A stretch of DNA of 7,596 nt from JBCCMB01 sp039026555. Its GTDB lineage: Bacteria; Pseudomonadota; Alphaproteobacteria; Caulobacterales; Hyphomonadaceae. The stretch lies in assembly GCA_039026555.1 (NCBI GenBank), contig JBCCMB010000133.1:1-7596 (forward strand), read 5' to 3'. Positions 1-6,504 of this stretch are shown piece after piece (the stretch's first letter is position 1; each line of letters begins with the position of its first letter). The notes under the pieces are model-generated. The model was not told the origin of the DNA and ran no database searches. It saw only the letters and a list, made by a program, of their open reading frames with translations. Made by a program: the position numbers and the translations under genes.

Positions 1-344
1 CGCAGCATCGCGTTGAGCGCTTGCGGAGAATATCCGACCGCTTCGACGGGCGTCGCAGCAACGGCTGAGTAATGCGCGCGCGCGCCGGACATGACGCCGA
101 CAAAATGACCCGCGGGAACAAAGCTAAAGACTTGACGGCCGCCGTCTCTGGCGGCGCGCTCCAACCGAAACCAGCCCGACATGACATCGATCAGCCGCGC
201 GTCGCCGCTGGCCTCGTAAAAGGCTGTTTCGCCAGCGTCCAAAGAAAACCGGACGCCTGATTTCAAGAACGCTTCCGAGCTCGGAGAGCCGGACTGCTCG
301 GCGAGACGCGCGATATATCCAATTTGCGTGTGTGCTTGGGCCAT
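1..344 (-). CDS. Crp/Fnr-family transcriptional regulator, N-terminal sensor half (partial, runs off the left edge)
   Basis: The first 114 residues are readable on the minus strand with no stop, so the gene continues beyond position 1. They form the cyclic-nucleotide-binding-like beta-roll of Crp/Fnr regulators: LDAGETAFYEASGD (about residues 35-48), a DVMSGWFRLER strand (53-63), then GGRQVFSFVPAGHFVGV (68-84), the Fnr/FixK-type signature. The helix-turn-helix (around residues 160-230 in this family) is missing only because the window ends. No cysteine occurs in the visible part, so an Fnr-type N-terminal [4Fe-4S] cluster is unlikely. The Arg-Ser/Thr pair that holds cAMP phosphate in Crp is not evident, so cAMP binding is also doubtful. 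The ATG at 344 is preceded by an AGGA Shine-Dalgarno (351-354) at 6 nt. It is transcribed divergently from the CpeT-like gene and could regulate it. Family is confident; the effector is unknown. Confidence 0.85.
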   Translation of the reverse strand, partial: MAQAHTQIGYIARLAEQSGSPSSEAFLKSGVRFSLDAGETAFYEASGDARLIDVMSGWFRLERAARDGGRQVFSFVPAGHFVGVMSGARAHYSAVAATPVEAVGYSPQALNAML

Positions 345-458
345 GCCTGATCCTGCTGCGCAGACCGATTGGGCGCAAGGCTTTGGGCGGTGTTGACCTT
401 CTTTAAAATGATATGCCATTTCAAATCGTCTGGCCCTGACTTCAATGGAGAGAGAGAT
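345..458. promoter_or_regulatory. Divergent intergenic region between the Crp/Fnr regulator and the CpeT-like gene
   Basis: These 114 bp separate two divergent genes and must hold both promoters. An AT-rich core (about 393-424) stands out from GC-rich surroundings. A TTGACC (393-398) resembles a plus-strand -35 box, but no good -10 lies 16-18 bp downstream, so I do not call a defined promoter. Positions 407-422 carry the element also found upstream of dctP. A GGAG Shine-Dalgarno (447-450) serves the downstream gene, and AGGA (minus strand, 351-354) serves the regulator. No canonical Fnr box (TTGAT-N4-ATCAA) was found. Confidence 0.5.
407..422 (+). promoter_or_regulatory. Candidate shared element, copy 1 (AATGATATGCCATTTC)
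   Basis: This 16-mer matches positions 3611-3626 upstream of dctP at 13 of 16 bases, including an identical AATGATAT core. It ends 36 nt before the CpeT-like start codon, close to the 30 nt seen at dctP. It could be a common -10 region or an operator for a shared regulator such as the adjacent Crp/Fnr protein. The AT-rich composition makes chance similarity possible. Confidence 0.3.
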
Positions 459-1487
459 ATGATTGGCGCGATGCGACACCTGGCGGCGGCTCTCACAGCG
501 GTCTGGATGATGGGCGCGACCGCTCACGCGGCGACGCCAAACGACGTGCTCGACAAGGATCTGACAGTGTTTCTGGATTGGTTTCCGGGACGCTATGACA
601 ATGATCTCCAGGTTTTGTTCGAGCCGGACTTGGACGTTCCCGAGGACGAACGACATGGCCGGGTGCATTCGGTCTTTGTGCCCGTCGATCTTCCGGAATT
701 CGGCGCGCACGTCTTTTATGTCGAGCAATACTCAGGAACCGATCCCAGCAAGGTCTATCGCCAGCGGATTTATGTTTTTAGCGCCGACTATGAGGAAGGC
801 GCGGTGAAGTTGGAGATCTATACGTCCTCCGATCTGGACGCGGTGAGGGGCGCCTATTCCGACGTATCAAAGCTCGCAGGATTAACGCCCGAAACGGCGC
901 GCAAATCACCGGCTGGCTGCGACGTCTATTGGAAGCGCAGTGAAAACCATTTTGACGGCTATATGCGCCAGGATGCATGCCGCGTGACGTCTTCGCGCAC
1001 CGGCGAAACCATCGTGATCAACGATACGCTTCTGCTGACCGATCGCGCGCTTTGGATTAATGATCAGGCGCGAACGGAGGCGGGAGAGTATGTCTTCGGC
1101 AACAAGGCGAACGTGCCGAACAAACTGCTCAAAGCGCGTCCCTTTCAGTGCTGGGTCGGCATGTTGCGCGGCGCCGAGCATGGCGACAGCGGCGAGGGCA
1201 TGAGCGATTGGTGGTTTAAGCGTGGATTATGGATCCATGATCGCGGCGGCGAGTTGCAATTGAAGACCGAGGACGGCGCGCCGGCGGATATCTATCTCAA
1301 ATTGCGCCGCGTCTCCTGGCCGCATGGGACGCGGCGGCCGTCCATGACGCTCTACGTGCATGAGACGGACAATGATCGCGCCTTATCTTATGCGTGGACC
1401 GAATATGAGGCCGACCGGATCGGGGTTAACCTGCGCTGGCTGCAGGCCAGCTGCACGCATACGCCGGAGGCGGCTTATGGTCCTTAG
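459..1487 (+). CDS. Secreted CpcT/CpeT-like protein with a C-terminal extension
   Basis: Predicted 342-residue exported protein. Residues 1-24 form a Sec signal peptide ending AHA|AT. Residues about 35-228 resemble the CpcT/CpeT (bilin lyase, calycin-like barrel) family: FLDWFPGRYDN near 38-48, FYVEQ (86-90), the hallmark YRQRIY (100-105), the C154...F165-DG...C174 pattern, the strand near INDTLLLTD (187-195) and YVFGNKA (211-217). In cyanobacteria this family attaches phycobilins to phycobiliproteins; here the ligand is unknown. Residues about 229-342 lie beyond the usual family length of roughly 190-220; they look beta-rich, include two further cysteines (C231, C332), and I do not recognise them. 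The ATG at 459 is chosen because GGAG (447-450) lies 8 nt upstream and it places the signal peptide at the N-terminus; an upstream ATG at 369 would add 30 unlikely residues, and ATG 471 is an alternative. It meets the next gene tail to tail. Confidence 0.82.
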   Translation: MIGAMRHLAAALTAVWMMGATAHAATPNDVLDKDLTVFLDWFPGRYDNDLQVLFEPDLDVPEDERHGRVHSVFVPVDLPEFGAHVFYVEQYSGTDPSKVYRQRIYVFSADYEEGAVKLEIYTSSDLDAVRGAYSDVSKLAGLTPETARKSPAGCDVYWKRSENHFDGYMRQDACRVTSSRTGETIVINDTLLLTDRALWINDQARTEAGEYVFGNKANVPNKLLKARPFQCWVGMLRGAEHGDSGEGMSDWWFKRGLWIHDRGGELQLKTEDGAPADIYLKLRRVSWPHGTRRPSMTLYVHETDNDRALSYAWTEYEADRIGVNLRWLQASCTHTPEAAYGP

Positions 1488-2152
1488 TCGGCGGATACCC
1501 GTTCGAAACGGTAGGGCGCTCTGGGCGCGGATCCGGGTACGCGAAAAACAATGTCGCCATTGGGACGAACGCCCGCCTCATGATAGGTGAGCGTGTCGCC
1601 GCTCAGATTGATCTCAGCCGTCAGACGCATATCGCGTCCAGATTGCGATGTGATTTGGCAGGTGGGCGGAATTCCAGCGAAGAAGCCGTCGCCAGAAACG
1701 GCGACTTCCAAAGCGCATTTTTCGCCATAGCCGACTAAATCCTGGCGCGTGAGCGATGTCAGCGCCTTTGTGTCTTCTGGCTCACTGCCCCGCGGAAAGC
1801 TGAAGAAATCCATCCGCGGTTGTCCGTCTTCGTCGTGATAGAATGACCAAATTCGTTGGCGGCTGATGGGGCCGTCGGCGGCGCCCTTACGCCATTGAAG
1901 ATAAATGACGTCGTTCCCGATCGCGGGCGCCTCCAATTTTTCAAAGACCGCAAATTGTTGATCGAGCCAGGGCGGCGCGTCGCCGATCGCTGGCTCGATC
2001 TTCCAAGCGTTCGGCGCGGCGGCGTATTGTGCGGCGTTGGAGTATCCGCCGGCGATTTTGTCGACAAGATCGTCCAAGCCGGCAGGTGGCGAATTTTCGG
2101 GCGTTGCGCACGCGCCGAGTGCGAGGGCTAATAGTCCGACATGAGGTTTCAC
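1484..2152 (-). CDS. CpcT/CpeT-like lipoprotein
   Basis: Predicted 222-residue lipoprotein. The short signal (1-14) ends in the lipobox LGAC, with Cys15 as the likely lipidation site. The mature part follows the CpcT/CpeT pattern: LVDKIAGGYSNAAQ (29-42), VIYLQW (82-87), the hallmark SRQRIWSF (97-104), C146 and C165 flanking GDGFFAG (154-160), then RLTAEINLSGDTLTY (176-190) and the closing strand YRFERV (214-219). It lacks the C-terminal extension of its convergent neighbour, so the two are diverged relatives rather than a recent duplication. The start is GTG (2150-2152), overlapping the amine oxidase stop as GTGA, which implies one mRNA and translational coupling; only a weak GGAAG lies upstream. 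Likely role: a membrane-tethered barrel that binds a small hydrophobic molecule, possibly connected with the oxidase. Family assignment is fairly sure; function is inference. Confidence 0.75.
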   Translation of the reverse strand: MKPHVGLLALALGACATPENSPPAGLDDLVDKIAGGYSNAAQYAAAPNAWKIEPAIGDAPPWLDQQFAVFEKLEAPAIGNDVIYLQWRKGAADGPISRQRIWSFYHDEDGQPRMDFFSFPRGSEPEDTKALTSLTRQDLVGYGEKCALEVAVSGDGFFAGIPPTCQITSQSGRDMRLTAEINLSGDTLTYHEAGVRPNGDIVFRVPGSAPRAPYRFERVSAD

Positions 2153-3561
2153 GCGACCGCTTCCAAAATTCCAATCGCAGCCCGTTCTCCAGTTTCCATC
2201 GCCGCCTCCATGCCGGTGTGGATATGAGACAAATGTTCACCCGCAAAATATAGTCGCCCTGCAGGTCGCCCCATCTTTCCCGCCCATCTGGAAATTTGAC
2301 CCGGCGCCCAATGCATGTATGCGCCGCCGGAAAGGGCGTTGGCGGCGTCCCAACGAATGATACGCGTCACGTCCACGTCGACATTCCTAAGCCGCCGCAT
2401 TTCCAGACGCGCCAAATCGCTTAACGCGGAATCGTCCAATAACGAGGCCGCCTCAGATCCGGTTCCGTTGATCCAAGCGTTCAGGGCGACGGTTTCGCCG
2501 CTCTCGCGATCCGGCATGGCGAAAACACGCTCCAGCGGTCCGTCGGTCCACATAGCGGCGGGCGCGCCGTCCGTCTCCCAATAGCGTGTTTTTGGGGTCA
2601 TATGGATCTGCGTAATCGGGGTGTAGGGCAGGCCGGCGATCGCGTCCGATTGGGTATCTTCGATCGGCGCATTCATCTGAATGCGGTTCAAGGCGGGAAA
2701 GGGGAGCGCCAGGATGGCGAAATCCGCGCGCAATTCGCCCTGATCGGTCGTCGCTTCAACACCCGTGTCCGAGACATTCAAGAACCTAAGCGCTGAGCGG
2801 TATCGCACGCGATCGCCGAGAGACGCCGCCATGGCTTCTGGCAAACGCTGCGCGCCGCCTTCTAGCGCTTGCGGCGGCCCATTAGCGCTATCTTGGGCGA
2901 ACAGGGTAAGCGTTCGGTAGAGGTTTAGCATGGAATAGGTGTCGAGCGCCGTCGCGTTCAAGGCGATGTCGATCACACGCAGCGCCTCATCGCCCAATCC
3001 TTGCTTTCTTAGAAAGTCGGCCGCCGAAACGTCATAAGCCTGCGCGGCGTCTTCTCGCCAAGCATAGACATCCTGCAGGGGGTTGTTCGGTGCGGCGAGG
3101 CGGAATAGCGCACTATCGGGAGCGGCGCCGGCGAGCGGCCCTTCAAATGGGTTCGCCGGATGCAACGCCCACTCTTCCTGAGAAATCAACGTGTCTCCTA
3201 GGACCAGAGCGCGATCTCGCGACGTACGCGGCGGATCGACGATCTTTAGTCCCAGATCCGCCGCCTCCGCGTGGATCCGGGCGTAAGATCGGCCGATCTG
3301 CGCGCCGCCCGCCTCGGGGCGGCCGGGCAATCCGTCGAGCGTTAGAATACGGCCGCCCGGGCGGTCGCTCGCCTCTATGACGAGCACGTGAAGACCTTCG
3401 CGCGCCAATATTCGCGCTGCGTTCAAACCGCTCAATCCGGCGCCAATGACCAAGATGTCGGCGTCCTTCGCGGGAATTGCGGCTGGCGCGCAGGCGCTGA
3501 ACGCGGTCGCTGCTGCGCCGCCGAGCAGAGTTCGTCGATTTATGTCGCTGATGAATTCCAT
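2149..3561 (-). CDS. Exported FAD-dependent amine oxidase (flavin monoamine oxidase family)
   Basis: A 470-residue flavoenzyme of the amine oxidase / L-amino-acid oxidase superfamily, which oxidises amines or amino acids to imines (then aldehydes or keto acids) with release of H2O2 when O2 is the acceptor. The dinucleotide-binding fold is clear: ADILVIGAGLSGLNAARIL (34-52, GxGxxG at 40-45), acidic E63 at the end of strand 2, and RPGGRI (67-72). The C-terminal FAD motif is FAGEH (439-443) followed by HTGMEAAMETGERAA, and GGAY/PGQ occurs just before. TPKTRYWETDG resembles the substrate-domain stretch carrying the Lys near the flavin in this family. The N-terminus has twin arginines (R9-R10, NRRTLLGG), a hydrophobic stretch and FSAC (21-24), consistent with Tat export and possible lipid anchoring. 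The start at 3561 is supported by GGAGGG five bases upstream; the longer open frame to 3792 would add 77 residues, hide the signal and overlap dctP. It is co-transcribed with the CpeT-like lipoprotein. Substrate not predictable. Confidence 0.88.
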   Translation of the reverse strand: MEFISDINRRTLLGGAAATAFSACAPAAIPAKDADILVIGAGLSGLNAARILAREGLHVLVIEASDRPGGRILTLDGLPGRPEAGGAQIGRSYARIHAEAADLGLKIVDPPRTSRDRALVLGDTLISQEEWALHPANPFEGPLAGAAPDSALFRLAAPNNPLQDVYAWREDAAQAYDVSAADFLRKQGLGDEALRVIDIALNATALDTYSMLNLYRTLTLFAQDSANGPPQALEGGAQRLPEAMAASLGDRVRYRSALRFLNVSDTGVEATTDQGELRADFAILALPFPALNRIQMNAPIEDTQSDAIAGLPYTPITQIHMTPKTRYWETDGAPAAMWTDGPLERVFAMPDRESGETVALNAWINGTGSEAASLLDDSALSDLARLEMRRLRNVDVDVTRIIRWDAANALSGGAYMHWAPGQISRWAGKMGRPAGRLYFAGEHLSHIHTGMEAAMETGERAAIGILEAVA

Positions 3562-3656
3562 GTTTGCCCTCCAGCCGACTTCCATTAGGGTCCGTTTTAG
3601 TCTGTAAGGTAATGATATATCAATTCGTCCATTTGGGCGCGATGCGGGATTAAGAC
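3562..3656. promoter_or_regulatory. Divergent intergenic region between the amine oxidase and dctP
   Basis: These 95 bp contain the promoters of the leftward oxidase-CpeT operon and the rightward TRAP operon. GGAGGG on the minus strand (3567-3572) is a strong Shine-Dalgarno for the oxidase. On the minus strand TTGATA (3618-3623) and CTAAAA (3595-3600), 17 bp apart, form a possible promoter with a good -35 and a poor -10. An AT-rich palindrome (3613-3622) lies between the genes. An in-frame TAA at 3651-3653 rules out any dctP start upstream of 3657. Confidence 0.5.
3611..3626 (+). promoter_or_regulatory. Candidate shared element, copy 2, containing palindrome TGATATATCA
   Basis: The 16-mer AATGATATATCAATTC matches 407-422 at 13 of 16 positions. 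It includes a perfect 10-bp palindrome, TGATATATCA (3613-3622). Read as half-sites ATGAT and ATCAA it recalls Crp/Fnr-type operators, but the spacing is 2 bp instead of 4, so it is not a canonical Fnr box. It overlaps the candidate oxidase -35 and lies 30 nt before the dctP start, so a bound protein could affect both directions. Confidence 0.35.
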
Positions 3657-4691
3657 ATGCGGGGTGTTTTTCTATCGCTTTTGGCGGCGATGTCGGCTGC
3701 ATTTGCGCCGACGGCGTGGGCGAGCTGTGACGAGCGATCCGAGGACATAGTCTTTGGTCGCGCCATGGCGTTGGCGCCGCCAGGCACGCCATGGGACGAT
3801 CAATGGCAGATTTTCAAGGCCAATGTGTCGCAAGATCCGACCATGTGTTTTGATTACTTCACGCGCGGCGAACGACGCAGCGAAGAGCAAATGTTCCATG
3901 ACATCCGCCGTGGACGCGCCCATGTCGGCGGCATGTCGTTCCAATCCGTCACCGTCGTGGCGCCGGAGATGGCGATGGCGATTGCCCCCTTCGTGTTCGA
4001 CAGCGCGGAAGAAGTCGATTTCGTCTATGACGAATATCTGCTCGACGTCGCCAATGAGCTGATGGCCGAAAAGAATCTCGTGATTTTGCAATGGGTCGAA
4101 GTCGGCTGGATGAACCTCTACGCCAATGATCCCATTTTGACGCCGGAAGATTTGTCGGGCCGAAAAATGCGCGGATCGCCGAGCTTGAGCGCGCAATTGT
4201 TTCTAGAAATGATGAACGCGGATTCCATCCCCGTGGGCGCAGGCGACATTATCCCTGCGCTGCAAACAGGGCTGGTCGAAGGCGGCTTGTCCTCGACGGT
4301 CTTTCATTTCTTCCAGACGCGGAAGTTTGCGAGCGATTTTACGCTAACACGCCACGCCTACGATACAGGCGCGATCGTTGTGAACAAGGACTGGTTCGAT
4401 GGTCTGACGACGTCGCAGCAGCAAACGTTGAAATCCGCATGGCCGCCTTCGGCGGAAGCCCGGCAAGGCGTTCGAGATTTGGTTGGAATGGCCTTGTCTG
4501 TGATGACGCAAGAAGGGGTTGAGATCCACCAGCTGACCGATGAGCAACGCACGGTGTGGCGGGAAGCGTCGGCCCCGATCGCCATCGCGATGGCGGAGCG
4601 CATTGGCCCGGGCGCGCAAAAAGTGATCGACGCGATTAACGCCGGAAAGGCCGCTTTTCGCGGCGAGGCGTCGGTTCGCGACGGATCATGA
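3657..4691 (+). CDS. dctP: TRAP transporter periplasmic substrate-binding protein, DctP type
   Basis: A 344-residue periplasmic receptor of a tripartite ATP-independent (TRAP) transporter; it captures an organic acid or related solute and hands it to the DctQM membrane complex. A Sec signal peptide spans 1-22 (cleavage after TAWA). Family landmarks are FGRAMALAPPGTPWDDQW (33-50), the lobe-crossing stretch PEDLSGRKMRGSPS (163-176) with R172 at the position of the conserved substrate-carboxylate Arg, ALQTGLVEGG (201-210) and GAIVVNKDWFDGL (238-250). Two cysteines in the mature protein (C24, C64) could form a disulfide. The ATG at 3657 is the earliest possible, because an in-frame TAA lies two codons upstream; the Shine-Dalgarno (GGGA, 3646-3649) is modest. 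The stop overlaps the dctQ start as ATGA, so the operon is translationally coupled. The ligand cannot be read from sequence; a carboxylate is the family default. Confidence 0.92.
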   Translation: MRGVFLSLLAAMSAAFAPTAWASCDERSEDIVFGRAMALAPPGTPWDDQWQIFKANVSQDPTMCFDYFTRGERRSEEQMFHDIRRGRAHVGGMSFQSVTVVAPEMAMAIAPFVFDSAEEVDFVYDEYLLDVANELMAEKNLVILQWVEVGWMNLYANDPILTPEDLSGRKMRGSPSLSAQLFLEMMNADSIPVGAGDIIPALQTGLVEGGLSSTVFHFFQTRKFASDFTLTRHAYDTGAIVVNKDWFDGLTTSQQQTLKSAWPPSAEARQGVRDLVGMALSVMTQEGVEIHQLTDEQRTVWREASAPIAIAMAERIGPGAQKVIDAINAGKAAFRGEASVRDGS

Positions 4692-5215
4692 ACGTCGGCG
4701 CGACGATCCTATCGGCGTTAAAGCGTTTTGAGCGCATGGCTTGCGGCGTCGCCTTTCTTGTGATGGCGGCGCCTTTAATGGCGGATGTGGCGCGCAGACT
4801 GATTGTCGGAAGCGGCATATTGGGCGCGCCGCAGGTCGCCGTTGTCGGTATGATCGCCGTGGCGATGTTTGGAATCGGCGTTGCAGCTGACGAAGGCGCT
4901 CATTTGCGTCCGCGCTTTCTAGACGGCGTTTTTCCCAAGCGCTGGAAACCGACGATTGAAACGATCGCGCACGCGCTGACCGCGCTATTTTTTGCAGGTC
5001 TTGCGCTGATCGCCTTCGCCGTGGTCGACGAAACGCGTCGTCTTGAAGACGTCAACAGTGTGCTTCGCTGGCCGCTCTGGCCAGTGCAAGCAATTATTTT
5101 CTTGGCGTTTTTGCTGAATGCGGTGCGCTACGCGATCTATGCAGTTTCGCCGGAATTACGTCCGATTGAAGAGGCCGACCGCGTTCCGGAGGCGCTTGAA
5201 GAGGCCCGCGCTTAA
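4688..5215 (+). CDS. dctQ: TRAP transporter small membrane subunit, DctQ type
   Basis: A 175-residue inner-membrane protein with the four-helix plan of DctQ: hydrophobic segments at about 18-36, 45-65, 94-113 and 130-152. Family-like positions are ADVARRLIVGSG (32-43), the charged loop ADEGAHLRPRFLD (67-79) after helix 2, and RWPLWPVQ (127-134) before helix 4. It pairs with DctM to form the sodium-driven transport unit and is assigned with the help of its place between dctP and dctM. The start overlaps the dctP stop (ATGA, 4688-4691) and its own TAA shares one base with the dctM ATG at 5215. The C-terminal tail after residue 155 is acidic and probably cytoplasmic. Confidence 0.9.
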   Translation: MNVGATILSALKRFERMACGVAFLVMAAPLMADVARRLIVGSGILGAPQVAVVGMIAVAMFGIGVAADEGAHLRPRFLDGVFPKRWKPTIETIAHALTALFFAGLALIAFAVVDETRRLEDVNSVLRWPLWPVQAIIFLAFLLNAVRYAIYAVSPELRPIEEADRVPEALEEARA

Positions 5216-6504
5216 TGGCCGTTGAGATCGCTCTTCTGATCACGTTGATCGGCGTTCTAATGCTGCTGCGCCAGCCGGTCTTGGTGGCGCTGGGCGCGGC
5301 TGCGCTGTTTTCCTACATGGTCTGGAATGACGGCGAAGCGAAATACGTCGTCTATGACATTTGGGAGGCGGTGAACCAGGAAATCCTGCTCGCCATTCCG
5401 CTGTTTATCCTCGCCGCTGCGATCATGTCGCGCGGGACAATCGCCAAACGCCTTATCGACCTTGCGGTTGAGATTACCCGCCCCGTCCCAGGCGGATTGG
5501 CGATCGCGACGGTCGTCTCTTGCGCCTTTTTTGCAGCGATCTCCGGTTCGGCGACTGTGACGCTGCTGGCGGTGGGATCGGTCATGCATAAAGCGCTGAC
5601 TGAGAACGGGTATTCCACTGAATTTTCAATCGGAGCGCTGTGCGCCGGGGGCGTGCTCGGCATTATCATTCCGCCGTCCATCCCGCTCATTCTTTATGGC
5701 GTGATGACGGACACCTCGATCACCGATCTGTTTAAAGCGGGCTTAGGCCCGGCCGCCGTTATGGTTGGGATCTTGGCGGTGTTCGCCATGGCGACAAATT
5801 TCTCCCGTCGCGGGGATTGGACCTTGTCGCCGGCCTCTTGGATCGCCGCGCTAAGACGGGTGAGCCGGGCGTCTTGGCGTGCCGTCTTTGCGCTCTCGGT
5901 GCCTGTTGTGATGCTCGGCGGCATCTATCAGGGAGTGTTCACCGCGACGGAAGCGGCCGCAGTTGCGGTCGCGCTGGCGCTGATTGTGGAATTGGTCGTC
6001 CATCGCGAAATGCGTCCGTCTGAGGTTTGGACCGTCACGATGGAAACGGCCAAGCTTTTAGGCTCGCTGTTCCCCGTGCTGATGTTTGCAGTGAGCTTGA
6101 ACATTCTCCTGACTTTCGAGCAGGCGCCCCAACAGATCGTCGCGCTTATGGAGACGATGATCGACAATAAATGGCAGTTTCTGATCGCGGCCAATGTGTT
6201 GATGTTGGTCGTTGGGATGGTGATCGATATCGGCTCGGCCGTGCTGATCTTATCTCCCTTATTACTGCCGATCGCGCGCTCCTATGGGATCGACCCGACG
6301 CATTTCGGGATTATCATGATCGTCAATCTTGGCATTGGTTATTTAACCCCGCCCATGGGGCTGAATTTGATCGTGGCGATGGCGGCGTTCCGAGAAGATT
6401 TCTGGACGGTTTGCCGAGGCGTGCTGCCATTTATAGTGCTGATGCTGGCGGCGTTGGCGATTGTGGTGCTGTTCCCGCAAATCACCTTGTTTATGGTGAG
6501 CTAA
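5215..6504 (+). CDS. dctM: TRAP transporter large membrane subunit, DctM type
   Basis: A 429-residue polytopic protein of normal DctM length, with about a dozen hydrophobic segments; it forms the substrate- and Na+-conducting part of the TRAP transporter. Typical motifs are IPLFILAAAIMSRG (61-74), PGGLAIATVVSCAFFAAISG (92-111), GGVLGIIIPPSIPLILYG (145-162), GIYQGVFTATEAAAVA (236-251) and the second-repeat counterpart YLTPPMGLNL (376-385), which matches the internal two-fold repeat of the family. The ATG shares one base with the dctQ stop (TAATG), and GAAGAGG upstream, inside dctQ, may serve as Shine-Dalgarno. Its stop (TAA, 6502-6504) overlaps the convergent hydrolase gene by 4 bp, so the operon ends without an intergenic terminator. 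All three TRAP parts are present and intact, so the transporter should be functional. Confidence 0.95.
   Translation: MAVEIALLITLIGVLMLLRQPVLVALGAAALFSYMVWNDGEAKYVVYDIWEAVNQEILLAIPLFILAAAIMSRGTIAKRLIDLAVEITRPVPGGLAIATVVSCAFFAAISGSATVTLLAVGSVMHKALTENGYSTEFSIGALCAGGVLGIIIPPSIPLILYGVMTDTSITDLFKAGLGPAAVMVGILAVFAMATNFSRRGDWTLSPASWIAALRRVSRASWRAVFALSVPVVMLGGIYQGVFTATEAAAVAVALALIVELVVHREMRPSEVWTVTMETAKLLGSLFPVLMFAVSLNILLTFEQAPQQIVALMETMIDNKWQFLIAANVLMLVVGMVIDIGSAVLILSPLLLPIARSYGIDPTHFGIIMIVNLGIGYLTPPMGLNLIVAMAAFREDFWTVCRGVLPFIVLMLAALAIVVLFPQITLFMVS

Noticed and set aside
124..378. 84-codon minus-strand open frame overlapping the regulator
   Set aside because: It is in a different frame from the Crp/Fnr reading frame, which has clear family motifs, and it is Arg-rich without recognisable content.
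393..407. TTGACCTTCTTTAAA as an Fnr box
   Set aside because: The second half TTTAA differs from ATCAA at two positions, and the first half also deviates from TTGAT, so the match is too weak to call.
369..458. Upstream ATG extending the CpeT-like protein by 30 residues
   Set aside because: The extra residues do not look like a signal or domain, they run through the AT-rich promoter-like region, and the 459 start has a Shine-Dalgarno and leads straight into a signal peptide.
1484..1540. Rho-independent terminator at the convergent CpeT junction
   Set aside because: I saw no GC-rich stem followed by a T-run on either strand at the gene ends.
3562..3792. A 77-residue N-terminal extension of the amine oxidase frame up to an ATG at 3792
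   Set aside because: It would overlap the dctP coding start, remove the signal peptide from the N-terminus, and lacks the strong GGAGGG Shine-Dalgarno found at the 3561 start.
3672..4196. 174-codon minus-strand open frame antisense to dctP
   Set aside because: It is fully antisense to a clear dctP gene, with His/Arg-rich composition and no recognisable motif.
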